Shown here one piece after another: positions 60,768 through 64,000 of a stretch of DNA of 64,000 nucleotides (its first letter is position 1; the number at the start of each line of letters is the position of its first letter). This stretch comes from Gnetum montanum (taxonomy: Eukaryota > Streptophyta > Gnetopsida > Gnetales > Gnetaceae): positions 109,098-173,097 of the forward strand of contig MNCI01000921.1 of the NCBI GenBank assembly GCA_015680685.1, given 5' to 3'. The notes beneath the pieces are model-generated. The model did no database searches, was not told the origin of the DNA, and saw nothing but the letters and a program-made list of their open reading frames with translations. The position numbers were made by a program, and so were the translations under genes.

Positions 60768-61663
60768 TGATGAGCAGCGAGGTACTCCTACACTCAACCA
60801 TATGAATACGAGAGTTTCATGCACGATTTGGTTGAATTCCAAGGACTAAGTGCTTATGTGCCCTTATGGAAGAAGGATGAGTTGGTTGTTCATTGTCTTC
60901 CCAAGCTTACCTATATGTCATGATTGTATGATTAAGTAAGCTTGAGGCATATGATTTTTATAGCTTTTATGTTTTTATGTCCTGCACTAGTAGGGAAGGA
61001 GAGAGGTAACTAAGTGACTAATTTCACTTGACTACTCATTAACTAAGTTCTAACTAATCCTAACACTAGCATCCATTCTCACTTTCCGTACACATCATGA
61101 ACTAGTGCAACACTGCTGGGATTACCAAACGCTAATTGTTACTAGGTTACCAAGCGTTACACGCATGCTCGAAGTGGTTGTGCTTGTGTAATTTAACAAT
61201 TTTCTTAACTAATCAAAATGAATTGCTATGTTAATAACAAAAATGTAAAGTGCATAAAATAAAATAAAATAAAATAAATGCATAAGAAAATAAAATAAAA
61301 GAAATGCATAAGAAAACAAATCTCAAGTGCTGCAAGGATGAATCGAAGGGCTTATCTTTATTGCTATACACAAGGTGTGCTCAGGTACACAATGCTCGAA
61401 TAAAGATCTATCCACACTTAGACCTCCTACTTCAGGCACTTGAAAAATACTCTAACTTTCAAACAGACTACAAGAGTTTTGCTACTTGACTGCTAAAAGA
61501 CTTCTTTCCAATTGTGTGCCTGGGCACTATATTTATAGGCTTGGGAGCAACTACTCTAATAATTAAAGTAAACTGCTAGATTAACTGCTCTAATAATTAC
61601 AATAAACCACTAGAGTAATTGCTCTAATAATTAGAATAACTACTAGAGTAACTACTCTCATCA
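60768..61663 (-). repeat. 5' LTR of the minus-strand Athila element
   Basis: 896 bases, TG...CA ends. U3 has a 34-bp tandem repeat (CTCTAAT at 61554, 61588 and 61622), and an A/T-rich run of AAAAT units lies near 61255-61280. It is the complete reference for the truncated LTR at 51966. Confidence 0.92.
61527..61537 (-). promoter_or_regulatory. TATA box of the minus-strand Athila LTR
   Basis: The minus strand reads GCCTATAAATATAGTGCC, at the same relative place as the TATA box of the other Athila copy. Confidence 0.6.
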
Positions 61664-62345
61664 AAGATCTTCTACTCAAATTCAAACTAGTATAAGTTAA
61701 GGTAACGACCACTCCCATGGTCGCCATTTTCAAGCTTACCAAAGATGATCAACGATAACCTATTAATCACAAGATTTATAGAGGTATGATAGGTAGCCTA
61801 CTTTATTTAACTACTAGTAGAATTGACATAGCACTAAGTGTAGGAATTTGTGTGAGATATCAAGAAAATCCAAAAGAATCCCATCTAATGGTGGTTAAAC
61901 TAATTTTTCATTATTTAAGGGGTACTACTAACTAGGGCCTTTAGTATCTAAAGGATTTCCCACTTGATCTTGCTAAATCTTGTGATGCAGATTAGATAGT
62001 CTATTTAGATTATTGTCAAAGCATAAGTAGAAATTACTTTTTCCCAAGAAAAATTCTTGTCTCTTGGATGACCAAAAAGCAAACTTTCACAATAGTTTCT
62101 ATGATAGAAGCTAAATACATTTTAGCCAGAAGTTGTTGTGCTCAACTGTTATGGATGAAAGAAACACTCAAGGATTTAGGGGTAAAACCCTAATCTACAC
62201 TGATTTATTGTAACAACAAAAGGGTCATTAATATGAAAAAAAATCCAATTCAATACTCACATACTAAGCACAATGAAATTCAGCATTACATTATACACAA
62301 ACACACTTAACATGTGCATATAAAACTAGAATTCATTGGAACATA
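61664..62345 (+). pseudogene. copia RT end and RNase H
   Basis: The copia reading resumes with YRGMIGSLLYLTTSRIDIAL and GICVRYQENPKESHLMVV, then the RNase H part: SWMTKKQTFTIVSMIEAKY, SCCAQLLWMKETLKDLG, KNPIQYSHTKH and the tail QLADTS. Numerous stops. The YLRGTTN and DAD motifs are readable but broken. The part of RT between 51966 and here is missing. Confidence 0.85.
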
Positions 62346-62612
62346 AACTCAACTTGCAGATACCTCTTGATGAACAACGACTTACTACTCTTTGTAACAA
62401 CATGGGAATAGGACCATGTCCTATCAAGTAAGTTTTTGCTTCAATTTTTAATAATACATAGTTACTCTAGGTTTTTAAAACAAAACAATTTTTTTCTTGC
62501 ACTTGTTTAGGAGGAGTTTTTCCAATCCCTTTTATTTCTATCCAAAATAGGGGGGATGGTCATATTTATGATATGCAACTACTAACCCATTTTCTTAAGT
62601 TTTGGACATCAT

Positions 62613-62626
62613 AAAAAAGGGGAAGA
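62613..62626 (+). other. polypurine tract of the copia element
   Basis: AAAAAAGGGGAAGA lies four bases before the LTR start TGACC at 62631. Confidence 0.75.
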
Positions 62627-62630
62627 CTAT

Positions 62631-63706
62631 TGACCTTTTGGTGTGTCAAAACATTAAGGAAATTGAAGAGCATAGAATGTTTATTGTGGATGATGTGTTT
62701 ACAAGACATAAATAAGAACCCCACATGAGAACTGAGAACTCAAGGAAAATTAGATTACAATAAGATGATAAAGTGAAGACTTCATGAGCCAAGATAAAAG
62801 AATCAATGAGCATGCATTGAAACAAAAGACTACAAACCAAATGAATATGCTCCAAGGATTGATAAGAAGAAAAATTAACAAGAGGAAGCCTCAGAAACTA
62901 GAGCCCAAGAATTGAGGAGACATCTCTTAGAAATAGTAGATGTCTTTATTCCAAAGAATACATTTTCCCGAAGATGTCCCATTATCTAGCAAGACATCTC
63001 TCTTAAATAGAGGTCAATCTCATGTAGATGTTCCAACTTCGAAGGATACATTTACATTAGCCATTGGGTAGCCATTCCACAAATTACAAGGACTTTTCAG
63101 AAACTCTAAGGCTATGAGAAGATACCAAATTCTTGGGAATTGGGCAAGCACTATTCACATTAAAGTAATCATTATCATATCTATACTTTTGTACTCTTTT
63201 TCTTCATTGTAATATCATTTGGTTGCTTGTATGTTGAATTGAGCTTTAATGATAAGGACTTGTAATTGTAGTTACATTCTTTCCTTATGTATTTTTCTTT
63301 TTCTTGATTGCCTTGTAGGGTTGATGTGCTTCTCTCAAGAAGGCATCCACATTGAGCTTGTTGAGACCTTACAAGGTTGAGTGGTTTTGCAACATCAAAA
63401 CACTCCAGAGTAGAGCTCAATTTTGTAAAGGTTGTGGGATCCTTGAAACCACATTTTGAGCTTGTTGGAACCTTGTGGAGTTGGGTGGTTTAATAGTGAT
63501 GGAACACTCTAGTGCTTAGCTTAAAGCTACTATAGGATGTGATTCCCTTAAAAACACATTTGATTGAGAAACAAAGTCTAAATGTGTGCATAGATTCTAC
63601 CCTTCAAGTGTGGAGTACCCAAGCTAGGGAACCACGTAAAATTTTTGTGTTTTGTATGGTAGGTAAAATTTTAATTGGGAACTTATTCATCCCATCCTTA
63701 ACCACC
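62631..63706 (+). repeat. 3' LTR of the copia element
   Basis: Direct repeat of 48109-49206 with the same AGACATCT cluster (62920-63060). The 3' end is approximate. Confidence 0.82.
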
Positions 63707-64000
63707 ACTTTTATTAGATCATAGTAAAACCTAAAATTTAGCCTCTTTATCATTGTCTTTTTCTCTTCTTTTTTGTGCTTTTGGGTTAGCTTCTTCATTT
63801 CTTCTACCACCCCTTGATAAATTACTACTACCAAATTAACAACCCTGCCTTGGGACATAGCCTCATAAAATCTACAGAACTACCTAAGGGTCAACTTCTG
63901 CTTTTTCCCAATCTTATTTCAAAATAACCTTTCAATGAATAAGGTGAATAACTTATTCAAGTCCTTAATACTCCTCTAGTAAATATAGATAACATCTTTC
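63707..64000 (-). pseudogene. decayed minus-strand coding sequence to the right of copia
   Basis: An open piece (63858-63604, partly inside the LTR) and its upstream continuation have charged composition (VVEEMKKLTQKHKKEEKK). This is probably the continuation of the minus-strand sequence that ends at 47850 on the other side of the copia element. No family recognised. Confidence 0.3.

Larger units (their letters stand above)
51966..61663 (-). mobile_element. Athila element with readable pol, minus strand
   Basis: 5' LTR 60768-61663, primer site, gag, protease, RT, RNase H, integrase, 3' non-coding region, polypurine tract and a truncated 3' LTR (51966-52497). It belongs to the same family as 33098-40039. 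Athila affinity follows from the primer site and the FMDDF form of the RT active site. It inserted into a copia RT. All domains are recognisable but broken, and several catalytic residues are replaced. Confidence 0.93.
48109..63706 (+). mobile_element. copia (Ty1) retrotransposon split by an Athila element
   Basis: Two LTRs (48109 to about 49206; 62631 to about 63706), a tRNA-Met primer site, gag end, protease, integrase, part of RT, RNase H and a polypurine tract, all on the plus strand. The Athila element at 51966-61663 sits inside RT. Stops and frameshifts are scattered through the coding part. LTR outer ends are good to a few bases at 48109 and 62631 and approximate at the 3' sides. Confidence 0.9.

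Overview
The window is nuclear DNA of a flowering plant: AT-rich, and built almost entirely of old LTR retrotransposons nested in each other. The plant assignment rests on plant-specific lineages: Athila (primer site TTGGCACCGTTGCC and an FMDDF reverse transcriptase), a giant Tat/Ogre-like element with two RNase H domains, chromovirus remains, and a copia element primed by initiator tRNA-Met. I found no host gene, rRNA, tRNA, CRISPR array or bacterial feature. Nearly all coding regions carry stop codons and frameshifts, many of the kind left by cytosine deamination.

Layout. 1-410: end of an Athila-type LTR, inserted in the RT of a minus-strand chromovirus (about 430-1376, primer site 1377-1388, LTR about 1392-4074). 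4480-5160: probable copia LTR. About 7310-29526: a giant minus-strand Tat/Ogre-like element with LTRs of about 2.4-2.6 kb. Read on the minus strand its order is LTR, gag, protease, a 10-kb insert, RT, RNase H, second RNase H, integrase, LTR. The insert holds a plus-strand (antisense) gene of about eight exons (17555-22953), a tandem array of roughly 175-bp units (14.1-17.1 kb) and smaller repeats. Groups of three 29-bp repeats stand at three module borders.

30.5-45.5 kb is a three-layer nest. A plus-strand Tat-like gag-protease (30480-31417 and 42850-45530) is split by a minus-strand element with 2-kb LTRs and only about 420 bp inside (31418-42849). That element is split in turn by an Athila element lacking RT, RNase H and integrase (33098-40039). 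About 48109-63706 is a plus-strand copia element split by a minus-strand Athila element (51966-61663) that still shows protease, RT, RNase H and integrase. Decayed minus-coding sequence lies on both sides of the copia element.

The two Athila copies belong to one family, so the longer one shows exactly what the shorter one lost. The most interesting object is the spliced antisense gene. Its predicted introns have consistent phases, so it looks like a real multi-exon gene carried by a retrotransposon. Because it lies antisense to the element's genomic RNA, its introns would not be removed during retrotransposition. Five single-N positions mark weak points of the assembly; two are flanked by exact 46-bp duplications.
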